DNA of 64,000 nt from Bacillota bacterium (GCA_023439045.1 JAEXOY010000036.1:99884-163883); one strand, 5' to 3'; positions 52,276 through 62,579 are shown, numbered from the stretch's first letter. Numbers and translations: made by a program. Notes: generated by a model not told the origin, from the letters alone.

Positions 52276-55200
52276 TTACTGTTCCTGAACAAAAGATAAA
52301 TCATCAAGTGCGCTGCCGTCAATATATAATACATTTCTCATAGTATTTCTGTAGTACCAATTATCCAGCCACCTTTCATTTCCGTAAGTAATACCGTCCT
52401 TTGTCATTATTAAATCAAACGAAACAAATGACTTTTTATCGGTAGCTAAAGGTATTATCCATTCAAAGGTATATGTAGAAGCAGGTGAACCGCCTCCTCC
52501 ATTTAATACTTGTACCTGAGGGTTTAATGTAACCACTTCAGAGCATTTCTTCCCCCCTAAATAATAATTTATTCTAAAGCTAGCACTATCAGGATTACCA
52601 AGAATGTCTATGCTTCCTTTAATTTTATAGCCTGCTTTTACAAAGCTTTTTGGGTAGCTAATAAGACTATAATAGTTTACTGGCATATAAGATGTCCCAA
52701 TATTTGTGCCGATTCTTTTTTTATACTCTTTCGCTATGCCATCTCCATTTGTATCTACCTTTTTTGATGTGTCAAAATAGAAGTCTCTCCACCCTATATC
52801 AAGAATGCTTGTAATATTAAAATTATCTGCCACTATAGTCTTTATTGTATAGTTTACACTGGTATTCTCTTCCTTACCTGATGGAAGAAGCGCTTTAAAG
52901 TAAGCTATTCCAGTCTTATCACTTGTATACAATGTGGTAGGAATGTCCACCTCTAAAGCCCATGTTTTAGAGTCAGATTGTGATTGTCCACCCTCTCCAG
53001 ATAATGAACTCCCCTCTGACAGCTGTTTGATTTGCCCTAAAGATGATGCATAAGTTTCACCCTCAAATTGTATTTGAGTTATGTTAACATATTTTGATGT
53101 TGTTATATTGAATACCGCCTTCTGTCCAGCAGTAATCAATGCATCTGCACTGCTTCCGTTGATATTGGCCTTTAGGTTAATCGGAGTAAGCACAGTTACA
53201 GGAAATTGCACTGTTTTGCTTTGGGTGGTCGTCTGTTGGGGCACCGTTGGGGAGGTTGCACTGCCCGTGGCAGAGATTTTGAATATGTAGTTGCCATCCT
53301 TTAGAGTAGCTGGAACTGTGTAACTTGCAGGATACCAATTGATATCATTATCTATTTTCAAAGCTGTTTGAATGGAGTAATTGATTGTTTTTATTGGTGT
53401 AAGTAAATTTGATGAAACATCATAGATTGCCATTGTTAATGTAGGATTTGTTGGGTATCTTGTCCAAAGGTCATATGGTTGGAGATTTTCACTAGCTGGA
53501 AGTGTTACCGGATTGGGTGGGTTTCTAAATTTGATATCTTCTGATCTTAATTTTGCTTCAAACTGCATTGGTGGTGATGCTGCTAGTATAAAGTTTAGGG
53601 TCCAAGGTTCACTCCATACCCCTTCTATGTCCTTAACGTAATAGTATAAGTTGTATGTCCCAGGACTTAGATTATCGGGTATGGTATAATACCATTCCCC
53701 ACTGTCTTTTTTCCACATTATCTTTCTTTCAACTATCCCCTTATTGGGGTCACTATATTGGTGGTCTAGGTCATAGCTTTTGTCCACCCATGTAGTTTTG
53801 TATGTGTTACTAACTAAATCAAAATCCCAATCTAGTGTCGCCAATGCTATAGGCTTTCGGTGAACATAGACGTCCACTCTCGTAGAAGCACTATATTGAG
53901 CGTATTCGTACCCTAATGGGCCGTCCGGTAAATCCTTGACTCTCCTATAAATGGAATACTTGCCTACATTGTTGAATAAATTTTTAATTGCTGTAGTCCA
54001 ACCTATTGTATCACTATATATTGGTTGGGTTGCGGGCTCTATTCCTGTAGGATTATCATAATATGCTGAATTATGTACATACTGAAATTCTTTATCAATA
54101 ATATTGTCTCCATCTAAGTCCATTTCACCAACATTCATATTAAAGGTTTGACCTTGTAGTATGCATATGCTCTCAGTGTTTGGTGTCTCATTGAATACGA
54201 AGGTTAAGGCTTCTTGTAATACTTGTTCTGTTGTTTTACCAGTTGTATCTATAAATAAGCCTTCTCTTGTACACTGGGCTTTAATGCTTGGTGTTCCTGC
54301 AAGTATTATCTTTGCATCTGTCTTGCTTATGGTGGCATTAAAATCTGCTAATTCATTTATATTTCCATCACTTATATATAAAATGTACTTACTACTGCTA
54401 CTCCTCCAAGGATCTGTATAAGGTTGTCTAACATACTTATAGATTGTTCCACTATAGTAACCGTAATAATTTGATACCCATTGCACATTAGGAGTCCAAA
54501 CTTCTCTTGTACGAGAAACTGTCCCAGAATAACTCCAATTTCTTGAAAATGAGTGATAGCAATTCTTTTCACAGGTACTACATTTGCTTGCAGGAGTTTC
54601 ACTATAAGTATAATATGACTGAGACAGCGTTCCTGAATATCCTTCTCCATCACTATATGAGTATGTGCTTCCATATGTTGGAGACACACTCCCATTACAT
54701 GAGGAACAATATGTCCCCGATTGCGATGCTGAGGCAGTTGCAGTTTTTGATTCTGTAATGGTCTTATAGCTGCCAAAATCATGATAACTTCCATTATCGC
54801 TAACACTCGTTCTATTCAACGTACCAGAATATCCATTGCTCGAATAAGAAGTTGTTTGGGATGGATATGAACCACCTGTATTAACTGTAGTTGAAGCGCC
54901 TTGCTCATATACATAAGTCTTCATATCCCAGGTACGAATTTTGGGTATAATGTTTTCCTTGAGCAGAGTGTTTTCCATATTTACTCTAGAATCCATAATG
55001 TTTGTTCGCTTGCTGTCTGATAGGTCTTTATCTAGCATGACAAGCATATCCGCATTTGGTCTTACTATTGGAGCATCAATATAAAGGTCTGATAGTGGCA
55101 CATAGTTTTCTACCCAAAACTCAACTTCATGGCTGTTGGTCTTTTTATCTGCATCAGTTACATTGCTTAATATAGTTTCTTGCCCTGTTACCCCTACAAA

Positions 55201-57747
55201 TTCCTCTTTTGCAGTAATAATATACTTATATAGCCCAAGCTTAGTTGGTGTATAGGCTGGGAAATCTGACTTCTCACAGATGCCATTATCTCCAAGCCCA
55301 TTCCATTCCTTTAACTTTGTATCTACAATTTCATCACCATCTGAGTCATGCCATAACTCAACAGTAGCAGTTTGTATTTTATCTCCATCAGTACTGTTAA
55401 TATCATACTGGTAGGCAGTCATGGTATCATTTCTAGTGATAACACTTTCATTAAGGTTTACTTCAATATTTGGCTTATAGTCCTCTAACACTTGAAAATT
55501 AACTGTATATGGGTCTGACCATTGCCCTAGTACATTCAGTACTTGCAATGAAATAGAGTAAGTACCAACATTCTTATACATTAATATCATAGATATATCT
55601 GTACTTCCGTCACCCACTATTGCACCGTCTATTGTCCACCTATAAGCATCAGAAGTAGTCTTTAATGGGTATCTGTCCATTACAAGGGCGATATTAGATT
55701 GTACTGAGGTATCAGTTGCAGTAATGATTCTGTTCTGCTTAAAGCTATTCGAGCTTAGTTTAAAGCTTGCATTTGGCTTTGTAGGGTATACATATACATA
55801 GTCGGTAGACACATATTTAGATGGTAAGCTTGCTTCAATTTGGCTTATTTCTGCTTCTGTATATCCTGTGGATTCTATGTTATTGCTAACAGCGTATTCT
55901 ACATCTACCTTTGCAAAATAGCCATTCTTGTCAGTAGTTGGATTAAAGGTATAGTTGCCACTAAAGAACTCTGAGTCGTCCACCCTTACACCATCAACGT
56001 ATACACTTCTATTACTGACAATACTCATATCTGTGCTATCGCTTGCATCAGTAAATGGTATTCCATCAAATGCAATCTCACCTATACTATTGCTTATGTT
56101 CAAATGTTTTATTGAAATAGTTTTTGGTGAGGGATTATCCTTATAGTCATATAAGAATGTAACTATTTGGGTTTGCTTCTTATCACTTATGCTTACTGTT
56201 TGTATAGAAGGGCAGTCACTAGCCAAGGTATATCCTGAGAAGGTTTTTGACTCATAAGTGTATGTACCGTAAGATAAATTGGTATATTTCTTTGTTTCTA
56301 GAACATTATCGTCCTTCCCCATATGTACTACAGTTATATTACCAGTATTTTTTTTAGGCTTAGCTATACTGGCCAATTGACTGTCTAGGTCAAGTTTTCC
56401 CCATACACCATTTTTAAACATTGGTGTAGCTCTTGCATTGATTACTAAATCAATAGTTCCGTCTGCTTTTCTAACTGCATTGAGCTGTGAATTCTTTACA
56501 CTAATGGTGAATTTGGTTTGTATGTAGTTTTTAGTAGTATTATTCTTTTTATCTTCAACTACATGACTTACAATTTGCTCTTTACTTGTGTAATTTAAAG
56601 TTGGTATAGTAACGTTTAATTTCCATGATTCTAAATCAAACCTTGTATAGTATTCCTGTCTTTCAGGTTCTGAGCCTATATGGTCAGCATCACTATATAT
56701 GGCACTGACAGATACATTGATTATCTGCTCTTGGTCTTTGTACTTATCTTCCTCTGGTACTTCATTGGGTAACTCTATATCTATTATTGTGGTTATTGTA
56801 GGTAGTATTTCCTTTTCCTTGATTACAGGAATATTAAAGGTGTAATAGTAGAGCTGGCCGTCATTTCTACTTACATGGTACATTCTACCCGAACCAGAGT
56901 TTTTAATTGTTGGTCTTTGCATTACATTAAGATAGTTATATACATCGGGGTAAGTGCCATCTACAGAATATACCATAGGATTATTTTCGTCCTCAGACAT
57001 TGGTTTCATGCTATTAGCTATCCACTTACGGGTGAATTCATTTTTCTCTGACCTTATAGCAAACTTATTAAAATCACTCATAGGAGCATACTTATCTGGG
57101 TATTTTATTCTCCACTTATCGTCCCAAGGATTTTTTACCCAATCCTTTAGTGTAAGCTGATTCATGTTAACTTGGGCACCTTGTCCAATATAGGGCTGAT
57201 TTGAAAACTTATTTCCGCTTACATCATAGCCATGATATTCCCACTCACCACGAATGGTATTGTCACTGTTTTTGTGAGAGCAAGTCCTACCATGCCTTTG
57301 GCATACTACTGAATTTAAACTTACCATGTAGAATCCTGCATTTTCGGTTATTACAGGTGTTCCATTGTCATTTCTAGGTGCAGTACCACACATGAAATTG
57401 TTGTTTGGCACTTTGGTATAATCCCCATATACTACAAGCTGTTTTTTTGCCCATAGCCAACAGTTAAGATACAGATTAGTTGACTTACCCGAAATGCTTA
57501 TCGTTATACTTCTAGGTGATGGCTGACCCATTGCAGTTAATGGTAGTTCATTTTTTATCAGATTATAATAGCTTTCTCCATTGTTTCCAATTGCAAAGTT
57601 TGGTACTTCGCTTACTGCCTCCTCATATTTCCCTGTAGTTTGCTGTGATGCAAAAGCTACTATGGTTGGAACTAATATCGCTACAGCTAAAACCCAAGCC
57701 ATGATAACAACACGATATGGCTTCTTACACTTAGATACTTTATTCAA
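52276..57747 (-). CDS. Giant secreted surface protein with PKD-like domains
   Basis: The 1823-residue protein opens with a signal peptide (about 14-34). An N-terminal region to about 330 includes a cysteine/histidine cluster (CQRHGRTCSHK near 130). Beta-sandwich PKD/Ig-like modules follow (TYSISLQVLNVLGQWSDPYTVNFQV is clear). At about 945-1200 sits a possible VWA-like domain (DMLVMLDKDLSD; YILYISDGNINEL) interrupted by four YSGT(L/V/I) repeats and CxxC pairs. Asp-rich DxDGD segments suggest calcium binding. The last 600 residues are further beta modules without an anchor. Start is TTG at 57747 behind GGGGGG. It follows the SLH gene by 16 bases. Function unknown; adhesion or substrate binding is a guess. 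Confidence 0.8.
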   Translation of the reverse strand: MNKVSKCKKPYRVVIMAWVLAVAILVPTIVAFASQQTTGKYEEAVSEVPNFAIGNNGESYYNLIKNELPLTAMGQPSPRSITISISGKSTNLYLNCWLWAKKQLVVYGDYTKVPNNNFMCGTAPRNDNGTPVITENAGFYMVSLNSVVCQRHGRTCSHKNSDNTIRGEWEYHGYDVSGNKFSNQPYIGQGAQVNMNQLTLKDWVKNPWDDKWRIKYPDKYAPMSDFNKFAIRSEKNEFTRKWIANSMKPMSEDENNPMVYSVDGTYPDVYNYLNVMQRPTIKNSGSGRMYHVSRNDGQLYYYTFNIPVIKEKEILPTITTIIDIELPNEVPEEDKYKDQEQIINVSVSAIYSDADHIGSEPERQEYYTRFDLESWKLNVTIPTLNYTSKEQIVSHVVEDKKNNTTKNYIQTKFTISVKNSQLNAVRKADGTIDLVINARATPMFKNGVWGKLDLDSQLASIAKPKKNTGNITVVHMGKDDNVLETKKYTNLSYGTYTYESKTFSGYTLASDCPSIQTVSISDKKQTQIVTFLYDYKDNPSPKTISIKHLNISNSIGEIAFDGIPFTDASDSTDMSIVSNRSVYVDGVRVDDSEFFSGNYTFNPTTDKNGYFAKVDVEYAVSNNIESTGYTEAEISQIEASLPSKYVSTDYVYVYPTKPNASFKLSSNSFKQNRIITATDTSVQSNIALVMDRYPLKTTSDAYRWTIDGAIVGDGSTDISMILMYKNVGTYSISLQVLNVLGQWSDPYTVNFQVLEDYKPNIEVNLNESVITRNDTMTAYQYDINSTDGDKIQTATVELWHDSDGDEIVDTKLKEWNGLGDNGICEKSDFPAYTPTKLGLYKYIITAKEEFVGVTGQETILSNVTDADKKTNSHEVEFWVENYVPLSDLYIDAPIVRPNADMLVMLDKDLSDSKRTNIMDSRVNMENTLLKENIIPKIRTWDMKTYVYEQGASTTVNTGGSYPSQTTSYSSNGYSGTLNRTSVSDNGSYHDFGSYKTITESKTATASASQSGTYCSSCNGSVSPTYGSTYSYSDGEGYSGTLSQSYYTYSETPASKCSTCEKNCYHSFSRNWSYSGTVSRTREVWTPNVQWVSNYYGYYSGTIYKYVRQPYTDPWRSSSSKYILYISDGNINELADFNATISKTDAKIILAGTPSIKAQCTREGLFIDTTGKTTEQVLQEALTFVFNETPNTESICILQGQTFNMNVGEMDLDGDNIIDKEFQYVHNSAYYDNPTGIEPATQPIYSDTIGWTTAIKNLFNNVGKYSIYRRVKDLPDGPLGYEYAQYSASTRVDVYVHRKPIALATLDWDFDLVSNTYKTTWVDKSYDLDHQYSDPNKGIVERKIMWKKDSGEWYYTIPDNLSPGTYNLYYYVKDIEGVWSEPWTLNFILAASPPMQFEAKLRSEDIKFRNPPNPVTLPASENLQPYDLWTRYPTNPTLTMAIYDVSSNLLTPIKTINYSIQTALKIDNDINWYPASYTVPATLKDGNYIFKISATGSATSPTVPQQTTTQSKTVQFPVTVLTPINLKANINGSSADALITAGQKAVFNITTSKYVNITQIQFEGETYASSLGQIKQLSEGSSLSGEGGQSQSDSKTWALEVDIPTTLYTSDKTGIAYFKALLPSGKEENTSVNYTIKTIVADNFNITSILDIGWRDFYFDTSKKVDTNGDGIAKEYKKRIGTNIGTSYMPVNYYSLISYPKSFVKAGYKIKGSIDILGNPDSASFRINYYLGGKKCSEVVTLNPQVQVLNGGGGSPASTYTFEWIIPLATDKKSFVSFDLIMTKDGITYGNERWLDNWYYRNTMRNVLYIDGSALDDLSFVQEQ

Positions 57748-57763
57748 TCAAATCCCCCCTCGT

Positions 57764-59284
57764 TTACCACTTCACTAGGTTATCTTTAGATATATAGCCT
57801 TTAGCCCATATGTCTATATTAAACATTGGACTACCGGCACTTGCCTGTCCTCCTCTAAAAATAACCTGTCTACCATTTAGGTAAGCAACAGTGGAATCAA
57901 AAGGGTCACAATTAATTGTCATTTTTAAGTACTTATCATGCAATGTCTTTGCCTTGGCATAATCACTTCCAAACCACACCTTCATTAATTCATAGGTATA
58001 GTTTTTTATGTACTTGTCATAGCTTTTTGCATCATACGAGGAAATATCATACAGATTACCGTGTTCATTATCCCCTAGATTTTCTTCCTCAGATGCCTTT
58101 TTAAATATCTTGTCGGTACATACAAAAAACATTTGACTTGGTATTATTACTCCTTGATAGTTATCAAATAAGAACTTCCAGGAAGAGTCCTCTGTTGGAA
58201 ACCAAAACATACTCATAGTTTTTGATACTTCATTATACAATGGCACAGGAGAACCGCCAGTAATAAGCTTTCTATTATCCGACATTGCTTTATATGTATA
58301 GAACACTTCTTCCATGTAAGCATCATTCATATTAAGGTGAAACTGCTTTCCAGATACAGCCCCAACCCAACCGGTACCATCAACATATTCGCAGAAAAGA
58401 TTGTTGTTTAGCTCTGGATTACTAAAGTCTATGCTAACCTCAGAAGTAGTTGGCACTTTAAGTCTTTTTGCCTTGTCTATAAGCCTTACTATTACAGTAA
58501 CACCCTCTGCCCTTGTTAGGTTACTCTTTGGGTTAAACTTGCTTGAAGAATCTCCTGCAAGAAGCCCCATAGTGTATGATGCAAGTACTGATTGCTTATA
58601 GCTGTTGCCTATTGATATGTAATCCTTGATAGCTTTGGTATAATATGCGAAAAGGTCGGCATTGTATGGGTCTTTGTCCACTTTCATTGCTGTGTTATAT
58701 AAGAGCTTTGCCATTTGTTCTCTAGTGATTGGCACGTTGTATGCCTTGTATTCTTCCTCTGTGATTAGTCCTTCATCAAGAGCAAGCTGTATATATGGCT
58801 TTGCCCAATATGTACCCATAGTTTCCTCAACCTTATACCCCATTGACTTAATTAGGTACTTTATAAACTGCTCAACAGTCAATGTATCATTTGGTGCAAA
58901 CTTGTTACCTCCCACACCGCTTACAATTTCCAAACAAATCAATGTTGCAATATCTACCTTTGCCCAGTGCTTTGTAATATCGGTAAACTTTGAAGCTTGG
59001 GCCGAAATATCAGTAGTGGTTAGGGCTTTGCACTTGTCTATTAAGGGCTGCATCCTCATACCAGTCGTAGTGCTTTCTTCATCATTCTGAACTGCTCCAA
59101 CATTAGTGCTGTTCTCATTCTGGTCGTATAAATTACCTTTATTAACATTGTTCACACTACCAGTAATAGTGCTTTCCTCATTTACAGTACGTGAATCCTC
59201 TGCAAATATATCAATAAATGTAAAACCTGAAAGAGTACAAAGAATCAGAAAAAGTGAACATAATTTCATTAATTTGTTTTTCAT
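57764..59284 (-). CDS. SLH-domain surface protein
   Basis: The 506 residues begin with a signal peptide (MKNKLMKLCSLFLILCTLSG...). Three S-layer homology domains follow at about 100-275: FTDITKHWAKVDIATLICLEIVSGVGGNKFAPND, YWAKPYIQLALDEGLI and SVLASYTMGLLAGDSSSKFNPKSNLTRAE, the last carrying the usual TRAE box. These bind pyruvylated wall polymer. The remaining 230 residues form an exposed domain I cannot assign. I start at the ATG at 59284, which has AAAAGG upstream; a longer frame to 59359 has no ribosome site. It is the first gene of a two-gene operon with the giant secreted protein, which lacks its own anchor. Confidence 0.87.
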   Translation of the reverse strand: MKNKLMKLCSLFLILCTLSGFTFIDIFAEDSRTVNEESTITGSVNNVNKGNLYDQNENSTNVGAVQNDEESTTTGMRMQPLIDKCKALTTTDISAQASKFTDITKHWAKVDIATLICLEIVSGVGGNKFAPNDTLTVEQFIKYLIKSMGYKVEETMGTYWAKPYIQLALDEGLITEEEYKAYNVPITREQMAKLLYNTAMKVDKDPYNADLFAYYTKAIKDYISIGNSYKQSVLASYTMGLLAGDSSSKFNPKSNLTRAEGVTVIVRLIDKAKRLKVPTTSEVSIDFSNPELNNNLFCEYVDGTGWVGAVSGKQFHLNMNDAYMEEVFYTYKAMSDNRKLITGGSPVPLYNEVSKTMSMFWFPTEDSSWKFLFDNYQGVIIPSQMFFVCTDKIFKKASEEENLGDNEHGNLYDISSYDAKSYDKYIKNYTYELMKVWFGSDYAKAKTLHDKYLKMTINCDPFDSTVAYLNGRQVIFRGGQASAGSPMFNIDIWAKGYISKDNLVKW

Positions 59285-59746
59285 AATCGTCATCCTTTTC
59301 TTTATTAATAATAAGTTATAAATACCATTATTAATAATAAGTAATAAATGCTGTTCCAAGATATAAACTTCTTATAGCCCTATCTAGTAAGTAATAAATG
59401 CTGTTCCAAGATATAAACTTCTTATATACCTATCTAGAAAGTAATACTCAATAAACAAGGCTTTCATTGGTTTGGAAATAAAAAAATAGCTAAAGCATTG
59501 CTTTTAGTTAATGTAACCTGAACCAATGCATTTATATTTCATAAAAAAGTCTCTCAGAGTATAAAAAAGAATTGAAAAAGATTTGCCAATAATGAAATAT
59601 TATCAATATTTCCATTTATTGTCAATACGTGTATGTAATTTATTGAGTTCAACACTCTATTAACCTGACAAAAATGGATAAGTAAAGTTTCCAGTATATG
59701 TTATCATATAATTACCGTACGGAAATCAATATTTGGGGAGGGATTT
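59285..59746. other. Gap between the SLH gene and the AraC remnant
   Basis: This 462-base divergent region holds no gene. It contains two 50-bp direct repeats (59341-59440), AT-rich sequence and, near the AraC remnant, a possible TATAAT. A long-range stem (59465-59473 with 59520-59528) is visible but weak. Confidence 0.6.
59341..59440. repeat. Two-copy 50-bp direct repeat upstream of the SLH gene
   Basis: 59341-59390 and 59391-59440 are about 94 percent identical and share GTAATAAATGCTGTTCC. They lie in the SLH operon leader or promoter region. Confidence 0.9.
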
Positions 59747-59971
59747 ATGGACTATATAGATTTAATTCAAAAGACCATAGATTACATTGATGAAAACATA
59801 CATGAAGAAATTACTGTAGATATGCTTGCAAGAATAGCCGGTTTTTCAACTTACCATTATTATAGGGTATTTAGTAGCATGGTAGGCTTGTCTGTCATGG
59901 AATATGTAACAAAGAGAAAGCTGGAAAAAATATATATGGAAATATACGTCCCAATTAAAGCAAAATCCTAA
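59747..59971 (+). pseudogene. Internally deleted AraC-GyrI regulator remnant
   Basis: Residues 1-59 are the first helix-turn-helix of an AraC-family regulator (DYIDLIQKTIDYIDENIHEEITVDMLARIAGFSTYHYYRVFSSMVG, then SVMEYVTKRKL). The second HTH, expected next, is missing. The frame instead jumps to MEIYVPIKAK, which looks like the last strand of the GyrI-like effector domain that ends AraC-GyrI proteins. An in-frame deletion of roughly 200 codons explains this. GGGGAGGG precedes the ATG, so a 74-residue product may still be made. It cannot bind DNA in the usual two-HTH manner. Confidence 0.7.
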
Positions 59972-60053
59972 TTAAAATTCTAAATGTAAATCCCAAATAA
60001 AAACCATCCATAAATATCTCTCTGCTAATATAATACTCCAATACCCTTGTTTG

Positions 60054-61433
60054 TTACGGCTTAATCCTCGCTTCAATTACAGAGATTTCCTCTTTTGTAG
60101 GCACAGAAGCAGAATATCTAGCCTTGTCATAGCATTGTGCAATGAAGAGGTGAAAATCTTTATCATCTGGGATTGATTCTCTGGCTAAATCACATATTTC
60201 GCCTGTTGTAAGGGAAGCAAACATATTATCCAAGCTGGTATTATTTTGAGAAGCGTTATATGAATTTTTATCAATTACTTGAGAACCATTTTTATTTTTA
60301 TCAATTATTTGAGAACCACTTTTATTCTTTTTAATATTTTTAAGATAAATTTTATATAACCTTCTCATTTTTAAAGCGTTATCCTTTAGTTGTGAGTAAG
60401 GTACTTCCCTATCAAAAATTCTTTTAACCAAGCCGTTTAATTTTGCAGCAGTCCTAGAGATATTCTTTTTTAATATGCTTTCTTTTTCGTCTATATGTCC
60501 ATTTTCAACATAACTGGATATATATTCATGGCCTCTCAACCAGGCAATTATAGTAGAAACGAGCCACTTTAAAAATTGTAATAGCTTATAAATTAAAAAT
60601 GCTAAGCAAGCTAATACCGCAATTATTGCTATTATCATGATTGCGTATTGCATAATTACATCAAATACTGAATCCTGTTTGTCCTCTACCGGAAGCTGTG
60701 GCATTTCCATTTCCTTTGGCTGCTGATCAAACTTACTGACAACCCCGTCAGGAATGAAGAAGCTTATTAATGCCAAAATCCATTTAATAATGTTACCCAA
60801 AAGGGTATATAGAGCTGAAACCTGACCGAAGCTTCCTACTAGTAGAATAATTATAATAAAAACTGTTGCAAAGATTTTGTTATTCTTTCTATGAGCTTGA
60901 GTGATTGACATAGTATTATTAGCAAATCTTCTTGAAGCATCAACCTGCTTCAAAATCAATACTACTATAGAAATAACGGTTGATACAGCTATAAGCGCAT
61001 TAATTTGCCAAGAAATACTATTATTGATAATGTTATTCCACAACGCAAGAGGTATATTAATCAATAATGCAGCAATAGCGAATACATCAGCCGCACCTGC
61101 ATTGTTTTCGAAATCATACCTACTCAATTCTAATACTAAAAAGCACAATAAAAACAACAAAATACTAGCCATTGTTTGTAGTCGTATAGTTTCAATATTA
61201 AAAAAGGCTATGGTAAGGCCGCTTAATACCGCAAGGAAAAATGCAATTATTCTATAAAAATATCCCTTTTTGATTATTCTATTTAAAAATCCACCTATGA
61301 TGGGCAAGATACATAAAATGCATGCAAACAGTAAAGCAGTATTTGGATAAAAAAATACTGTTAGTAGTACATAAATTATCGGTAATATTAATGCTATCTC
61401 ACATACACCTATAACGATCAAGAGCCAAAACAT
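60054..61433 (-). CDS. DUF4129-type membrane protein of the MoxR-DUF58 operon
   Basis: The 459 residues carry about eight hydrophobic helices in the first 300 and a cytoplasmic C-terminal region rich in Lys and Asn, including an imperfect repeat (SGSQIIDKNKN / NGSQVIDKNS). The C-terminal block ending FHLFIAQCYDKARYSASVPTKEEI matches the end of DUF4129 domains, which accompany transglutaminase-like and MoxR/DUF58 genes. It is the last gene of the operon, 16 bases after DUF58. The DUF4129 assignment rests on the C-terminal motif and context. Confidence 0.7.
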   Translation of the reverse strand: MFWLLIVIGVCEIALILPIIYVLLTVFFYPNTALLFACILCILPIIGGFLNRIIKKGYFYRIIAFFLAVLSGLTIAFFNIETIRLQTMASILLFLLCFLVLELSRYDFENNAGAADVFAIAALLINIPLALWNNIINNSISWQINALIAVSTVISIVVLILKQVDASRRFANNTMSITQAHRKNNKIFATVFIIIILLVGSFGQVSALYTLLGNIIKWILALISFFIPDGVVSKFDQQPKEMEMPQLPVEDKQDSVFDVIMQYAIMIIAIIAVLACLAFLIYKLLQFLKWLVSTIIAWLRGHEYISSYVENGHIDEKESILKKNISRTAAKLNGLVKRIFDREVPYSQLKDNALKMRRLYKIYLKNIKKNKSGSQIIDKNKNGSQVIDKNSYNASQNNTSLDNMFASLTTGEICDLARESIPDDKDFHLFIAQCYDKARYSASVPTKEEISVIEARIKP

Positions 61434-61449
61434 TCTACGTCCCCCATAT

Positions 61450-62547
61450 CTAGTTATTCATTGAGTCAGATAAATTCCATACCTCAACCTTGAAGCCCCC
61501 ACGCCTTAATAATGTAAGCTCTTCTTGCAAGGTATCATCTACATACAATGAAATAACTACTATATCCGTATTTTTAGGAATTGAGCTTCGAAGCTTATGC
61601 AGCATTGTATTAAATGATATAGTCCTATTGAGCTGCATTCTTCCCAACGCTTCAAAAATAGTATACATCTGTGTTTTACTGCAACGGGAAGCAATATTAA
61701 TGAACTCAGTGCTGTCCCTATAGTGAGCATTAGAGCAGAAGCCTGCGGCTATGCCCATTTCAATAACAGTCTTGACAGCAGATGCGCAAAACCTGATAGC
61801 ATATTCTAGCATTTTTGCTTCTTGTTCATTTGGAAAAGGTCCTTGTTCACTGCAAGTATCAATATTAAAGAGAAAAAGTATATTTGAATTAGAAGTAAAG
61901 TCATATTTATAAACCTGCATTGAATCGGTCTTTGCGGTGGCTTTCCAGTTTATTGAGTACATTGGGTCCCCAGGCGCATAATCCCTTACACCTGCTACCA
62001 TAAATGGGTCGGCATTAATAAATCGCCTTACTACAACGTCTCCTTGCAGAGAACTGAAGCACTTTGTAAGCTGTTTATTGTCTAGAGGAGTAGGATATAC
62101 GATTATAGAAATATTATTATCATAGGTTTTGATTTTTGATATAAAACCCAATATATCTCCACTTGTGATGGTAACAGTGCCAACTTGGAAATCCCCACGA
62201 TGTGTGCAGGTAATTTCATGAGTTCTCTTAATCTTATAAAAAGGCATTATTGAGAAAACACTTCTGTGATAGCCACCCTGAACTGTTTCAAGATTTTCAC
62301 TCTCTCCAAATACAAAATATGGACCTAACCTAGCTTCGGCTTTTAACCATGGTATTGGAAGTAAGCTATTATTTTCAATTACCTCTACCATATTAACCTT
62401 TTCACCTTCAAAAACATGTACTTGTGAAAATGTTCTTTGATAGCTAACACCCTTTAACATATACTTTCTGTATAAAAGATATTCCAAAATCAAAATAATC
62501 GGTAAAGCAAGGGCCAATTGCAAAAACACACTGCCACAACCTTTCAA
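61450..62547 (-). CDS. DUF58 domain protein
   Basis: DUF58 proteins partner MoxR ATPases and have a VWA-like fold. The 365 residues begin with one or two membrane segments (9-25). The signature VRDYAPGDPMYSINWKATAKTDSM (from residue 187) is complete, followed by the NILFLFNIDTC strand that corresponds to the degraded MIDAS strand. HRGDFQVG near 116 is also typical. The system is thought to act in envelope assembly or complex maturation. It lies 32 bases after moxR. Confidence 0.92.
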   Translation of the reverse strand: MKGCGSVFLQLALALPIILILEYLLYRKYMLKGVSYQRTFSQVHVFEGEKVNMVEVIENNSLLPIPWLKAEARLGPYFVFGESENLETVQGGYHRSVFSIMPFYKIKRTHEITCTHRGDFQVGTVTITSGDILGFISKIKTYDNNISIIVYPTPLDNKQLTKCFSSLQGDVVVRRFINADPFMVAGVRDYAPGDPMYSINWKATAKTDSMQVYKYDFTSNSNILFLFNIDTCSEQGPFPNEQEAKMLEYAIRFCASAVKTVIEMGIAAGFCSNAHYRDSTEFINIASRCSKTQMYTIFEALGRMQLNRTISFNTMLHKLRSSIPKNTDIVVISLYVDDTLQEELTLLRRGGFKVEVWNLSDSMNN

Positions 62548-62579
62548 TGCATTGATTTTAACCTTCGTTAAATTTGGGG

